Origin: Arthrobacter liuii
GTDB taxonomy: Bacteria; Actinomycetota; Actinomycetes; Actinomycetales; Micrococcaceae
DNA: 64,000 bases
Assembly (NCBI RefSeq): GCF_014639275.1
Contig: NZ_BMFW01000005.1
Coordinates: 186,001-250,000 of the forward strand
Reading direction: 5' to 3'
The notes below the pieces were generated by a model. The model saw nothing but the letters and a program-made list of their open reading frames with translations. It was not told the origin of the DNA and did not search any database. Made by a program: the position numbers and the translations under genes. Positions 9,601 to 17,005 of the stretch are shown piece after piece (the first letter of the stretch is position 1; every line of letters begins with the position of its first letter).

Positions 9601-9837
9601 TTCCAGCCCCTCCACGCCATTCAGCGCCTTCTCCAGCGGACCGCTGACCTGCTTGTCCACCACTTCGGGCGACGCGCCAGGCATGGCGGTGAGCACCGTG
9701 ATCTGCGGGAACTCAATGGAAGGAATGAGCTCCTGCTTCAGCGATGACATGGTGATCACGCCGAAGACCGAGGCGAAGACGGTGATCAGCGCGATCAGGG
9801 CCCTGTTCGCCAGGGATAAGTGCGCCAACCGGAACAT
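6607..9837 (-). CDS. AcrB-like RND (HAE-1) efflux transporter permease
   Basis: A 1076-residue inner-membrane pump with the duplicated RND plan: TM1 near residues 10-30, a large extracytoplasmic porter loop, TM2-6 from about residue 335, a second loop, and TM8-12 near the C-terminus. The proton-relay aspartate pair is present in TM4 (AIGRVVDDSIVVIENI), and the P-x-EFPQITV and GVEGLESTSSTSRTG stretches are typical of AcrB and SwrC relatives. No membrane-fusion protein or outer-membrane channel gene is nearby, as expected for a Gram-positive envelope; SwrC of Bacillus works in the same setting. Drug, surfactant or lipid export is likely, but the substrate is not readable. mqo lies 66 bases upstream on the same strand. 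Confidence 0.92.
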   Translation of the reverse strand: MFRLAHLSLANRALIALITVFASVFGVITMSSLKQELIPSIEFPQITVLTAMPGASPEVVDKQVSGPLEKALNGVEGLESTSSTSRTGVSQITMVFTYGSNLDRARNQIDRAISNAKRTLPSDVQPQAIAGSISDFPIVFLAVSSDKPLSDLNADLQRLSVPRLQKLDGVRSADVTGGASQHIEILPRTDAMAAAGVSLSAIKDALSNNGALVPAGTLQDQGKTLSLQIGSPVDSLDAIKALPLAGAKNAATIGSVADVSLKDDERTSITRTNGAETLAISVTKKPEGDTVAISHAVRDSLNDLQAELGSNAKFTPVFDQAPFIEKSIKDLTTEGLLGLGFAVAVILLFLMSARSTLVTAVSIPLSLLITFIGLSATGYSLNILTLGALTIAIGRVVDDSIVVIENIKRHLSYGEEKSTAILTAIREVAGAITASTLTTVAVFLPIAFVGELAGELFRPFALTVTMALLASLLVSLTIVPVLAYWFLKNPKDAPGGAPAGSSEAQRMAGEAKAKAHDAEQRSRLQRGYLPILRSTQKHPVITLVAAVLVLGATGAMTPLLATNLLGNSGQNSLTVKQVLPAGTSLADTSAAAIRLEEVLRGIDGIKDVQVTSGNAQAGFAALTSTGSSNSTFTVVTDEKANQERLQDTVRSELAKVPDSGKVSVGTQQGGFGTSSTVDITLKAATSADLQAASDTMVAAMAGVPGTSEVASNLAASQPVVQVKVDRAKAVAAGLNEQQVAGVLASTISPIPAGTVRIDTNDFPVRIGQGTKFTSIDAVRNIPLPAGGRPVTLGSIATVELVDTPVSITASNGERTAKVSITPSGSNLGAVNTEVQKRLADVQLPPGVTATIGGATTQQAESFRQLGLALLAAIAIVYVIMVATFKSLVQPLILLVSVPFAATGAVALLLLTGVPLGLPSLIGMLMLVGIVVTNAIVLIDLINQYRQPRDGRPGMNVADAITNGARQRLRPILMTALATVFALTPMALGLTGGGGFISQPLAVVVIGGLVSSTALTLILVPVLYRLVEGRREKKALLRDMQARPRTGPGSDIDAEFRDWTTGQVPKVSGRRAAPGAE

Positions 9838-9903
9838 GGGTGGTCTCCTGGGGGTCTAAGTGACTGGTAATGCCCTGGGGTGCCAGCCGCTGGCCCCGCA
9901 GGG

Positions 9904-11406
9904 TCAGTGGCTGGCGGAAACGCTCTCCAGCTGGAGGGACTTGGCCGTGGCGCGCTCCAGCTCCGCGGCAAGGTCCGGACTCTCATCCAGCTTGACCCCG
10001 TAGCCGGGCATCATGTCCTTGAGCTTGGACTGCCAGCCCTTGAAGTTCTTGGGGAACGTCTTCTGGAGCAGTTCGATCATGATGGGAACAGCGGTAGAGG
10101 CTCCGGGCGAAGCGCCCAGGAGCGCGCCGATGGAGCCGTCCCGGCCGGCGATCACTTCGGTTCCGAACTGGAGGATGCCGCCCTTTTGCGGGTCTTTCTT
10201 GATGATCTGTACACGCTGGCCGGCGGTGATGAGTTCCCAGTCCCCGCCCTTTGCCTCGGGGTAGTACTCGCGCAGCGCCTCGACCTTCTGGCCGTGCTTC
10301 TTGACAACTTCCTTGACCAGGTAGGCGGTGAGGTCCATGTTGTCCTTGGCCACGGCGAGCATCGGGATGATGTTGCCCGGGCGGATGGAGAGGGGCAGGT
10401 CCAGGTAGGAGCCGTTCTTCAGGAAGTTGGTGGAGAAGCCTGCGTAGGGTCCGAACAGGAGCGAACGCTTCCCGTTGACGTAACGGGTGTCCAGGTGCGG
10501 GACGGACATCGGGGGAGCGCCCACGGAGGCCTGGCCGTAGACCTTGGCGCTGTGCTGGGCGGCGATGGCCTCGTCAGTGCAACGGAAGAACTGGCCCGAC
10601 ACCGGGAAGCCGCCGTAGCCCTTGCTTTCGGGGATGCCGGAGGCCTGCAGCAGGTGCAGGGCCCCGCCGCCGGCGCCGACAAAGACGAACTTGGCGTGGA
10701 TCTTGCCGTGTTCCCCGGACCGGGGGTACTTCAGCGTAAGGTCCCAGCCGCCGTCGGACGCGCGGGAAATTCCGGTGACGTCGTGGCGGTAGTTGATTTC
10801 GACGCCGTTGTTCCCGAGGTAGGTGGTCAGCTCCCGGGTCAGTGCGCCGAAGTCGACGTCGGTGCCCTCGGCGGCGCGGGTGGCGGCAATGCGCTGCTTG
10901 GGGTCGCGCCCCTTGACGATCAGGGGCGCCCACTTGGCGATCTGGGCGTGGTCCTCGGAGTATTCCATGCTCCGGAACAGGGGGTGCGGCTTCAGTGCCT
11001 CGTACCGGGTCTTCAGGAACCGGGTGTGGTCCTCGCCGATCACGAAGCTCATGTGCGGGACGGTGTTAATGAAGCCCTTGGGCGTGCCAATCAGGTTGTT
11101 GTCCACCAGGTGGGACCAGAACTGGCGGGACAGCTGGAACTGTTCGTTGATGACCAGCGCCTTGGCGGGATTGACCGTGCCGTCCTTGGCTGCGGGGGAG
11201 TAGTTGAGTTCGCAGAGGGCGGCGTGGCCCGTTCCTGCGTTGTTCCAGGGATCGGAACTTTCGAGCCCCGGCTGGTCCAGCCGTTCGAACAGGGAGATGG
11301 TCCAGTCCGGCTCCAACTGCTTGAGGAATGCCCCCAGCGTGGCGCTCATGATGCCGCCGCCGATCAGGACAACGTCGGCGTGTGGGGTCTTGGAAATGAA
11401 GGTCAC
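9904..11406 (-). CDS. mqo: Malate:quinone oxidoreductase
   Basis: A 500-residue FAD enzyme at the cytoplasmic face of the membrane. It oxidises malate to oxaloacetate and passes electrons to quinone, replacing or backing up NAD-dependent malate dehydrogenase in the TCA cycle. The N-terminal dinucleotide motif is [17 protein letters not shown] (about residues 12-28), followed by [13 protein letters not shown] and [15 protein letters not shown], which identify the Mqo family. The C-terminal FAD region contains [13 protein letters not shown]. Length matches the family. The ATG start at 11406 lies 79 bases after the stop of the upstream binding-protein gene. Confidence 0.96.
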   Translation of the reverse strand: MTFISKTPHADVVLIGGGIMSATLGAFLKQLEPDWTISLFERLDQPGLESSDPWNNAGTGHAALCELNYSPAAKDGTVNPAKALVINEQFQLSRQFWSHLVDNNLIGTPKGFINTVPHMSFVIGEDHTRFLKTRYEALKPHPLFRSMEYSEDHAQIAKWAPLIVKGRDPKQRIAATRAAEGTDVDFGALTRELTTYLGNNGVEINYRHDVTGISRASDGGWDLTLKYPRSGEHGKIHAKFVFVGAGGGALHLLQASGIPESKGYGGFPVSGQFFRCTDEAIAAQHSAKVYGQASVGAPPMSVPHLDTRYVNGKRSLLFGPYAGFSTNFLKNGSYLDLPLSIRPGNIIPMLAVAKDNMDLTAYLVKEVVKKHGQKVEALREYYPEAKGGDWELITAGQRVQIIKKDPQKGGILQFGTEVIAGRDGSIGALLGASPGASTAVPIMIELLQKTFPKNFKGWQSKLKDMMPGYGVKLDESPDLAAELERATAKSLQLESVSASH

Positions 11407-11485
11407 GATCAGTCTCCGATTGCAGCGGCTCTGGCTGTCACAGAATATCCCCGCGCGGCCCTCATACTGAAATTGGCCCGGCCCG

Positions 11486-13153
11486 TCAAGGCTTTAGCTG
11501 GACCTTCGTGAAAACTTCGTTTAAGACCGGTGATGCCGGGTAGCTCAGCACGCGGTCTGAAAGGGCAAGCGCGGAGATGGGGAAGGCGACGGGAACCGCC
11601 GGCACGGTCGCGGCGATCTGGGTATTGATGGTGTGATAAAGCTCATCACGCTCCTTGCCGTCCGGCAGTCCCCGTGCCCGGTTGATCTTCGAGAACACCT
11701 GCGGATCCTGGTACCCGAACTCGCCGTTCTTCTCCCCGAACAGCGGGCCCACAAAGTTGTCAGCATCGGAGTAGGAGCCGTTCCAGCCGAGGATGTGGAG
11801 TGCGTGGTCCCCGGTGGACTGGACCTTCTGGAGATAGCCGTCCGACCAGTCAACCGGCACGGGCCGGATGTTGAAGCCGACGGCGGTGAGTTGGCGGCTG
11901 AGCTCTGCGTAAACCTTCTCGGGCGTGGGCAGGTAGGGCCGCGTGACGTTCAGGGGGTAGTAGAACTTCAGTTCCTCGCCCGCGTAGCCACCCTCCTTGA
12001 GGTAATCCTTGGCCTTCGCAGGATCATGCCCCAGTGCGGGCGCGTCGTTGTTGAAGCCGCTGATCTTGGGCGGGACAAACTGGGTGGCCTTGGCGGTGTT
12101 GTCGATGAAGAACTTGCGGATCAGGGTTTCCTTGTCGATAGCGAGCTCCACCGCCTGCCGGATCTTCTGGTTCTGGAGCACGGGGACGTCCTGGTTCATG
12201 CCCACGTACATCACCGAGAACGGGTCGCGTTGCACGATCTGCTTGCCCCGTTTCACCAGCTGGTCGAAATTCCCCACGGTCACCGCGTCGTAGCCGTCGA
12301 TCTTGCCGTCCAGCAGGGCCTGGAGCCGGATCTGCGGGTGGTTGTAGGCCAGGAAGTTGATCGTGGCGATCTGGCCGCGGTCACCCCAGTAGGCCTTGTT
12401 GCTGGACAAGGTGACGTTGTCGCCGTCCCAGGCCGCCAGGGTGAAGGGCCCGGTTCCGACGGGGTTCGTGGCGAACGCGGACATCGCCTGGCCGCCACGG
12501 TTCTGATCCAGGACGTCGGCCTTTCCTGAGGCAAGGGCTGCAGGGGACGCGATGGCGAAGGCCGGGAGGGTCAGCGCCTGGAGGAACGCCGTGAAGCGCT
12601 GGGTGAGGTCGATCTGTACCGAGTCGGCGCCCAGCGCGGTGCAGCTCTTGAAGATGGACAACCCGGGCTCGTCCGAGTGCGCCTTGAACACGCCCTTGAA
12701 GGAGCTGCCCGGTGCCTGCTTCCGCAACTCGGGGGAAAAAGCGAACCAACGGTTGAAATTCGTGCAGACGGCGTCGGCGTTGAAGGGGGTGCCGTCCTGG
12801 AATGTGACCCCGGTGCGGAGCTTGAAGGTGTAGGTCCGGCCTTCGTTGGACTCGTTCCATTCGGTGGCCAGCAGCGGGGTGGGCTTGCCGGTGGTCTGGT
12901 CCACACCCACCAGGCCTTCCAGGATCTGCCGGGTGATTCTCTGGGACTCAACGTCGTTGGACAGCGCCGGGTCCAGTCCCAGGGGCTGGGCGGCGGTGCC
13001 GAAATTGAAGGTGGCAGCGGGCTCCGCCGGCGGGGAACTGGGCGGGCCGGATGTGGGGGAGGGGGACGGCATGCCCGTGCACGACGTCAAGCCCAGCGCC
13101 ATGATGACGGCGCCGGCCTTGATGACCGTCCGCCGCGATGTACTGCTGGGCAC
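11486..13153 (-). CDS. ABC transporter substrate-binding lipoprotein, peptide/nickel (family 5) type
   Basis: A 555-residue solute-binding protein of the DppA/OppA class. The N-terminus has a twin arginine (SRRTVIKAG) and a lipobox LTSC with the acylated cysteine at C25, then a Pro/Ser linker. The mature part has the family signature: [23 protein letters not shown], then [23 protein letters not shown] and the lobe containing [18 protein letters not shown] (each a recognisable block). No permease or ATPase genes are adjacent, so it either serves a transporter encoded elsewhere or acts alone. It sits between fasciclin and mqo genes on the same strand. Confidence 0.9.
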   Translation of the reverse strand: MPSSTSRRTVIKAGAVIMALGLTSCTGMPSPSPTSGPPSSPPAEPAATFNFGTAAQPLGLDPALSNDVESQRITRQILEGLVGVDQTTGKPTPLLATEWNESNEGRTYTFKLRTGVTFQDGTPFNADAVCTNFNRWFAFSPELRKQAPGSSFKGVFKAHSDEPGLSIFKSCTALGADSVQIDLTQRFTAFLQALTLPAFAIASPAALASGKADVLDQNRGGQAMSAFATNPVGTGPFTLAAWDGDNVTLSSNKAYWGDRGQIATINFLAYNHPQIRLQALLDGKIDGYDAVTVGNFDQLVKRGKQIVQRDPFSVMYVGMNQDVPVLQNQKIRQAVELAIDKETLIRKFFIDNTAKATQFVPPKISGFNNDAPALGHDPAKAKDYLKEGGYAGEELKFYYPLNVTRPYLPTPEKVYAELSRQLTAVGFNIRPVPVDWSDGYLQKVQSTGDHALHILGWNGSYSDADNFVGPLFGEKNGEFGYQDPQVFSKINRARGLPDGKERDELYHTINTQIAATVPAVPVAFPISALALSDRVLSYPASPVLNEVFTKVQLKP

Positions 13154-13253
13154 TCGTTTATCACCTCTGGATGCTGCCGGATCCGCCGCTTGCGGGCCGG
13201 GGTCCAGTCTAGAGGACAGGACCTGGAGCCGGTCCCAGGTTTGAGCTTCACGT

Positions 13254-13296
13254 GACAGGGCCGGGTCCGCTGGCTGCCAGCTGACCCGGCCCTGTC
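13254..13296 (-). terminator. Terminator hairpin after the fasciclin gene
   Basis: GACAGGGCCGGGTC and GACCCGGCCCTGTC form a perfect 14-base-pair stem whose loop contains a second short stem (CTGGC/GCCAG). It starts 16 bases beyond the fasciclin stop codon, between that gene and the next minus-strand gene. Confidence 0.75.
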
Positions 13297-13311
13297 GGGG
13301 CCCTGGAGGAC

Positions 13312-14004
13312 CTACTTGGGCATGAGGACCGAATCGACCAGGTAGACGGTTGCGTTCTTGGTCTTGACGCCGCCACAGATGACATTGGCGTTGTCCACCT
13401 TAAGGTTGTCGCCGCTGCCGGTCACAGTCACCGAACCACCCTGGACCGTGGCGTGCGTGCCGGCGATCTTGTCGGGGGTGATCTGGCCCGGAACCACGTG
13501 GTAGGTCAGGATCTTGCTCAACAGCGCATCGTCCGTCTTCAGGGTCTCGATCGTGGCGGGGTCGATCTTCTTGAAGGCGTCGTCCACCGGCGCGAAGACG
13601 GTGAATTCGCCGCCGTTGAGGGTGTCAACCAGGTTGACCTTGGGGTTCAGCTTGCCGGAAACCGCCGCGGTGAGGGTGGTGAGGATGGGGTTGTTGGACG
13701 CGGCGACGGCCACCGGGTCCAGGGCCATGCCCTCCACCGAGCCGGCACCGGTGGGAACCTGCTTGGCGTAGGCGGCGCAGCCTGGGCCAACCAGGTTTGC
13801 CGCCGGGGCCATTTTGCCTGCCGAGGAACTGGCCGAGGCGCTCGCGGACGGCGACGCCATGCTGGAGCTGGGCGAGGAGGCCATCGGCGCCGAGGACGCC
13901 GAGGAGCCGGAGGTGCTGCCCGAACCGCCACAGGCGGTGAGGCTGAGCAGAGCGGCCGCTGCAACGCCTGCGACGGTGAAAGTGGTGCGCTTGAGGGTCT
14001 GCAT
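13312..14004 (-). CDS. Fasciclin (FAS1) domain lipoprotein
   Basis: A 230-residue surface lipoprotein. The ATG at 14004 is preceded by an AAGGAGA ribosome binding site and opens a signal peptide ending in the lipobox LTAC (C25). A Ser/Ala/Pro-rich spacer of about 45 residues follows, then one FAS1 domain (about residues 95-230) with the H1 motif [14 protein letters not shown] and the H2-region YHVVPGQI, ending in [11 protein letters not shown]. This resembles the mycobacterial MPT70/MPT83 arrangement. FAS1 proteins mediate adhesion or bind small hydrophobic ligands; which applies here is unknown. An upstream in-frame start at 14103 would remove the signal peptide from the N-terminus. Confidence 0.92.
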   Translation of the reverse strand: MQTLKRTTFTVAGVAAAALLSLTACGGSGSTSGSSASSAPMASSPSSSMASPSASASASSSAGKMAPAANLVGPGCAAYAKQVPTGAGSVEGMALDPVAVAASNNPILTTLTAAVSGKLNPKVNLVDTLNGGEFTVFAPVDDAFKKIDPATIETLKTDDALLSKILTYHVVPGQITPDKIAGTHATVQGGSVTVTGSGDNLKVDNANVICGGVKTKNATVYLVDSVLMPK

Positions 14005-14202
14005 TTCAATTCTCCTTGGATCGTGTGGCTGCCGCTCCGGACTCTGTGTTCGGGGCGTGCCGTCTGCCTTGAGGTAGGCACCTGCGCTTGGCTGGTGTCT
14101 CAATGGCTATTCGGCCGGTGGGCAGCAGCGGATGGGTGGATCCATGGAGTTTTTCTGTTCGTGGCAGCGTTCCGGCACCACGACTGCAGGTGATTAACGA
14201 AG

Positions 14203-14230
14203 GAATCCCCCGGCCGGAGCCGGGGGATTC
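14203..14230 (-). terminator. Terminator hairpin after tRNA-Leu
   Basis: A perfect 12-base-pair stem (GAATCCCCCGGC/GCCGGGGGATTC) with a 4-base loop lies 6 bases beyond the 3' end of tRNA-Leu on the minus strand. Confidence 0.75.
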
Positions 14231-14236
14231 GCCATG

Positions 14237-14318
14237 TGCGCAAGGGGGGACTTGAACCCCCACGCCCGAAGGCACAGGAACCTAAATCCTGCGTGTCTGC
14301 CAATTTCACCACTCGCGC
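14237..14318 (-). tRNA. tRNA-Leu (anticodon UAG)
   Basis: Read on the minus strand, the acceptor stem is GCGCGAG paired with CTTGCGC (one G-U pair). The anticodon stem CAGGA/TCCTG encloses the loop TTTAGGT with anticodon TAG, which reads CUA and, through wobble, other CUN codons. A long variable arm is present, as in class II tRNAs, and the T loop is GTTCAAGTC. The discriminator base is A; CCA is not encoded. Length is 82 bases. Confidence 0.95.
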
Positions 14319-14415
14319 GCGGCTTCCTGGCGTGAACGCTGAATCGTTCGACGCCGGATGCCAGTGTCCATTGTAGCGTTGCCCCGGGCGGGTGCCCGGG
14401 AACGCGCGGGCCCGG

Positions 14416-14889
14416 TCAGGCGTCCAGGTCCAGGTCCCGCCGCAGTTTGGCTACGTGGCCGGTGGCCCGGACGTTGTACTGGGCCAGGGAAACGTTGCCG
14501 GACGGGTCCACCACGATCGTGGAGCGGATAAGGCCCTGGTACGTCTTGCCGTAATTCTTCTTCTCGCCCCACGCGCCGTAGGCCTCGGCCACGGCGTGGT
14601 CCGCGTCCGAAAGCAACGGAAACGTCAGCGACTCCTTGGCAGCGAACTTTGCCAGTTTTTCGACGGGGTCGGGCGAGATGCCCAGGACGTCGTAGCCGGA
14701 GGCCTGGAGTGAGGCAAGGCTGTCCCTGAAATCACAGGCTTCCTTGGTGCACCCTGGAGTGGAGGCGGCCGGGTAGAAGTAGACGATGGTGGAGCGGCCG
14801 GGCCGGGGCGCCAGGCTGACGTCCTTGCCGGTTGAATCCTGCAAGGTGAAAGCAGGTGCCTTGTCGCCGGTAACGAGTCTTTCAGCCAT
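14416..14889 (-). CDS. bcp: Thioredoxin-dependent peroxiredoxin (Bcp/PrxQ type)
   Basis: A 157-residue cytoplasmic peroxiredoxin that reduces hydrogen peroxide and organic peroxides. The N-terminal GDKAPAFTLQD, then the active site YPAASTPGCTKEACDFRD, carry the peroxidatic cysteine and, five residues later, the resolving cysteine, the spacing of atypical 2-Cys Bcp enzymes. The catalytic Thr (STPGC) and the later Arg (IRSTIVVDP) are present. The ATG at 14889 follows AAGGAGAAA; an upstream open frame to 15597 is only read-through. It is transcribed divergently from a MarR gene 87 bases away, which suggests that MarR protein may control it. Confidence 0.95.
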   Translation of the reverse strand: MAERLVTGDKAPAFTLQDSTGKDVSLAPRPGRSTIVYFYPAASTPGCTKEACDFRDSLASLQASGYDVLGISPDPVEKLAKFAAKESLTFPLLSDADHAVAEAYGAWGEKKNYGKTYQGLIRSTIVVDPSGNVSLAQYNVRATGHVAKLRRDLDLDA

Positions 14890-14943
14890 TGTTTTTCTCC
14901 TTGTCGCGGGCGGGACACAACAGCCTAGTAAGCCGGTTGAGCG

Positions 14944-14969
14944 AGTGCTAATCGGCACTTGGTTATACT
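14944..14969 (+). promoter_or_regulatory. Promoter and dyad before the second marR gene
   Basis: A -10-like TATACT at 14964-14969 ends 7 bases before the ATG at 14977, so a transcript from it would be leaderless or nearly so, and no ribosome binding site is visible. An inverted repeat AGTGC-6-GCACT (14944-14959) lies where the -35 region would be, a plausible MarR operator between bcp and marR. Both are read from sequence only. Confidence 0.45.
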
Positions 14970-14976
14970 GGCTGCT

Positions 14977-15444
14977 ATGCCTGATATGGATCACTGGCCC
15001 ACAGGGCGCCTCCTGTCCACTGCTGCGCGTCTCGTTGAACACTCGTGGAACGAAAAACTTGGCGCCATCGGACTCACCCACGCCGGTGTTATCGCCATCG
15101 AGGTCCTTGCCGCGCAAGGGCCCATGACCCAGGCCCAACTCGCCCAGTACGTCCGCGTCCAGGCCCAGACAATGGGCAAGACACTCAGCCGGCTTGAGTC
15201 CCACGGCCACATCGCCCGGGTGCGCAGCACGTCGGACCGCAGGAGCCACGTGGTGTCGCTGACAGAGCAGGGCAAGGAAGCCGTTGCCCAGGCGGTGGAG
15301 ATGGAGCGTTCGGTGCTGGCATCGGCGTCGATTGATCCCGAACTGCTGCGCCAGGAACTCAAAGCCGTGGTCCGTGAACTGGCCAGCCAGTTCTCCACGA
15401 CGCCCAGCAACGCCGCGGCACTGGTGGAGAACGCTGCCAAGTAG
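14977..15444 (+). CDS. MarR family transcriptional regulator
   Basis: A 155-residue winged-helix regulator. The helix-turn-helix region is MTQAQLAQYVRVQAQTMGKTLSRLESHGHI (read in two halves) and the wing is STSDRRSHVVSLTEQGK. The sequence is unlike the other MarR protein of this window (4841-5305). I chose the ATG at 14977 over a TTG at 14959 because the TTG lies just upstream of the only good -10 hexamer. The gene is divergent from the Bcp peroxiredoxin, so a redox- or peroxide-linked role is possible but is only inferred from position. Confidence 0.88.
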   Translation: MPDMDHWPTGRLLSTAARLVEHSWNEKLGAIGLTHAGVIAIEVLAAQGPMTQAQLAQYVRVQAQTMGKTLSRLESHGHIARVRSTSDRRSHVVSLTEQGKEAVAQAVEMERSVLASASIDPELLRQELKAVVRELASQFSTTPSNAAALVENAAK

Positions 15445-15471
15445 CTGCTGGTGCCGCTGACCGCATAAGGG

Positions 15472-15512
15472 AAGCGCGGCCTGGTTCGGAGGAACCGGAG
15501 CCGCGCTTTTTT
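15472..15512 (+). terminator. Rho-independent terminator after marR
   Basis: AAGCGCGGC pairs with GCCGCGCTT around an inner stem (CTGGTTC/GAACCGG), followed by six T residues (15507-15512). It lies 28 bases after the marR stop. Confidence 0.9.
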
Positions 15513-15630
15513 GTGCCCGGCCGCCGGGCCGCCGTCGGACTTTCCCCGCCCCCATCGATTGCCCCGTAACTGCCGTTTTGACTCCCGAAAAGGACATCTA
15601 CGGAGCAATCGATGACGTGGCCAGGAAAAC

Positions 15631-15674
15631 AAAACAGCCCCCGGCTCGTGTTTCCACAAACCGGAGGCTGTTTT
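15631..15674 (-). terminator. Terminator hairpin after tRNA-Lys
   Basis: AAAACAGCC and GGCTGTTTT flank an imperfect inner CCGG-rich stem. On the minus strand the hairpin ends in a TTTT run about 10 bases beyond tRNA-Lys. The arms carry A/T runs on both sides, so it could work in both directions. Confidence 0.8.
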
Positions 15675-15682
15675 CCCAGTTG

Positions 15683-15755
15683 TGCACCCCCCGGGACTTG
15701 AACCCGGAACCCATTGATTAAGAGTCAATTGCTCTGCCAATTGAGCTAGAGGTGC
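15683..15755 (-). tRNA. tRNA-Lys (anticodon CUU)
   Basis: On the minus strand the acceptor stem is GCACCTC paired with GGGGTGC. The D arm has AGCTCAATTGGCAGAGC, and the anticodon stem ATTGA/TCAAT encloses CTCTTAA with anticodon CTT, reading AAG. The T arm is CCGGGTTCAAGTCCCGG. Length is 73 bases with discriminator A; CCA is not encoded. Confidence 0.97.
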
Positions 15756-15869
15756 ATCTTTTTTGCTTCCATCCCCGGGCTTTTTCTTTCCCGTTGATCT
15801 CCGCAACGACATGAAACTCTACACGAACTTTTGATGCAAGTGAAATCGGCGCCGATGGTGGGACCGGGT

Positions 15870-17001
15870 TCACTGGAAGGCGCTCAAAACCAGCACAAAA
15901 TCAGGGTTTTCGTTGTTCGTCAGCAGCCATAATCTTCCGCCCGGGGTTCGGACCACGTCCCTGATGCGACCGTACTTTCCTGTGAAATAGGCCACAGGCG
16001 CACCCGCGTCACTTCCGTGCAAGGGTACCGCCCATAACCGTTCGCCGCGGAGTGCGCCCAAATAGGCAATACCGCCGAAAATCTCCAGTCCGCTGGGCGA
16101 GGAGTCGCGCGTGGAGGGCCATACGACTTTTGCGTCCTGGAACTCCGCGCGGTGCGGCGCTCGGTGACCAGCGGCCAGCCGTAGTTGCCGCCGGGCAGGA
16201 TCAGGTTCAGCTCGTCGTCCACGTCGGGCCCGAACTCGCTGGTCCACAACCGGCCGGATTCATCCCAGGCCAGTCCCTGGACGTTCCGGTGCCCCAGGCT
16301 GTAGACGGCGTTGCCGAACGGGTTGGCGGGGGCGGGGCTGCCGTCGGGAGGGAGCCGAAGGATCTTGCCGCCCAGTGCGTTGGCGTCCTGGGGCTGCTCG
16401 CGGCGCGTGCGTCGCCGGTGCCCACGTACAGGAAACCGTCCGGGCCAAAGCGGATCCTGCCGCCGTTGTGCGTGCCGGCCTTCGGGATTCCGGTAAACAC
16501 GGTCTGGGGCTGGCCGATTGCCAGGGAACCACCGGCGTTGCCTTCGACCGTCAGCCGAACCACCCGGTTGTCCTGCTGCGCGGTCAAGTAGGCATAGAGG
16601 TAACGGTCGGCGTCAAAGTGGGGTGATAGTGCCAGGCCCAGCAGTCCTCCCTCTCCGGCGGGCACCACGCCCGGGACTTTGCCCAGTGTGGTGGCTTTTC
16701 CATCCCGGACTGTCTTCAGCAGGGCGCTGTCACGCTCGGAGATGATGGCGGTGCCGTCCGGAAGGAACACTGCTGCCCAGGGGATATCCAGCTGCAGGTC
16801 CGAGCGTTCCTGCACAGTCGGAACAGGAACGGCGGACGCAGAGGCGGATGGCGCAGGGACGGCGACGGCGGGAGCTGGGGAGGTGCCGGAGCTGCCCGGG
16901 CTTGTGCTTTGTGGGGGCGGGCCCGAGGTGCCTGTGCAGGCGGTGAGCACCAGGTATAAGGCCAAATAGGGGAGGCCCGCCGCAAAGCGGCGGGCCTTCA
17001 T
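15870..17001 (-). pseudogene. Glucose/sorbosone dehydrogenase-type (PQQ beta-propeller) lipoprotein, two frameshifts
   Basis: The conceptual product is about 377 residues: a lipoprotein signal (LTAC, C22), a Ser/Pro/Ala linker and a six-bladed propeller of the sugar/sorbosone dehydrogenase family. Family landmarks are [79 protein letters not shown] and GGNYGWP. These landmarks fall in three different frames. The frame breaks first near 16390-16393, where a C-run (G-run on the plus strand) lacks one base, and again near 16155-16162, also by one missing base. Correcting both restores a continuous domain ending FVLVLSAFQ. It is either a recently decayed gene or two assembly errors. The start at 17001 lies 4 bases after the upstream stop codon. 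Confidence 0.85.
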
Positions 17002-17005
17002 CCTG

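Noticed and set aside
9880..11511. 543-residue open frame on the plus strand
   Set aside because: Antisense of mqo; no motifs, and mqo is certain.
14100..14312. Small open frame overlapping tRNA-Leu on the minus strand
   Set aside because: It reads through the tRNA gene and its terminator; not a protein gene.
14416..15597. Long frame that would fuse 236 residues to the N-terminus of Bcp
   Set aside because: The Bcp start at 14889 has a good ribosome binding site and the family N-terminus; the extension is antisense to the MarR gene.
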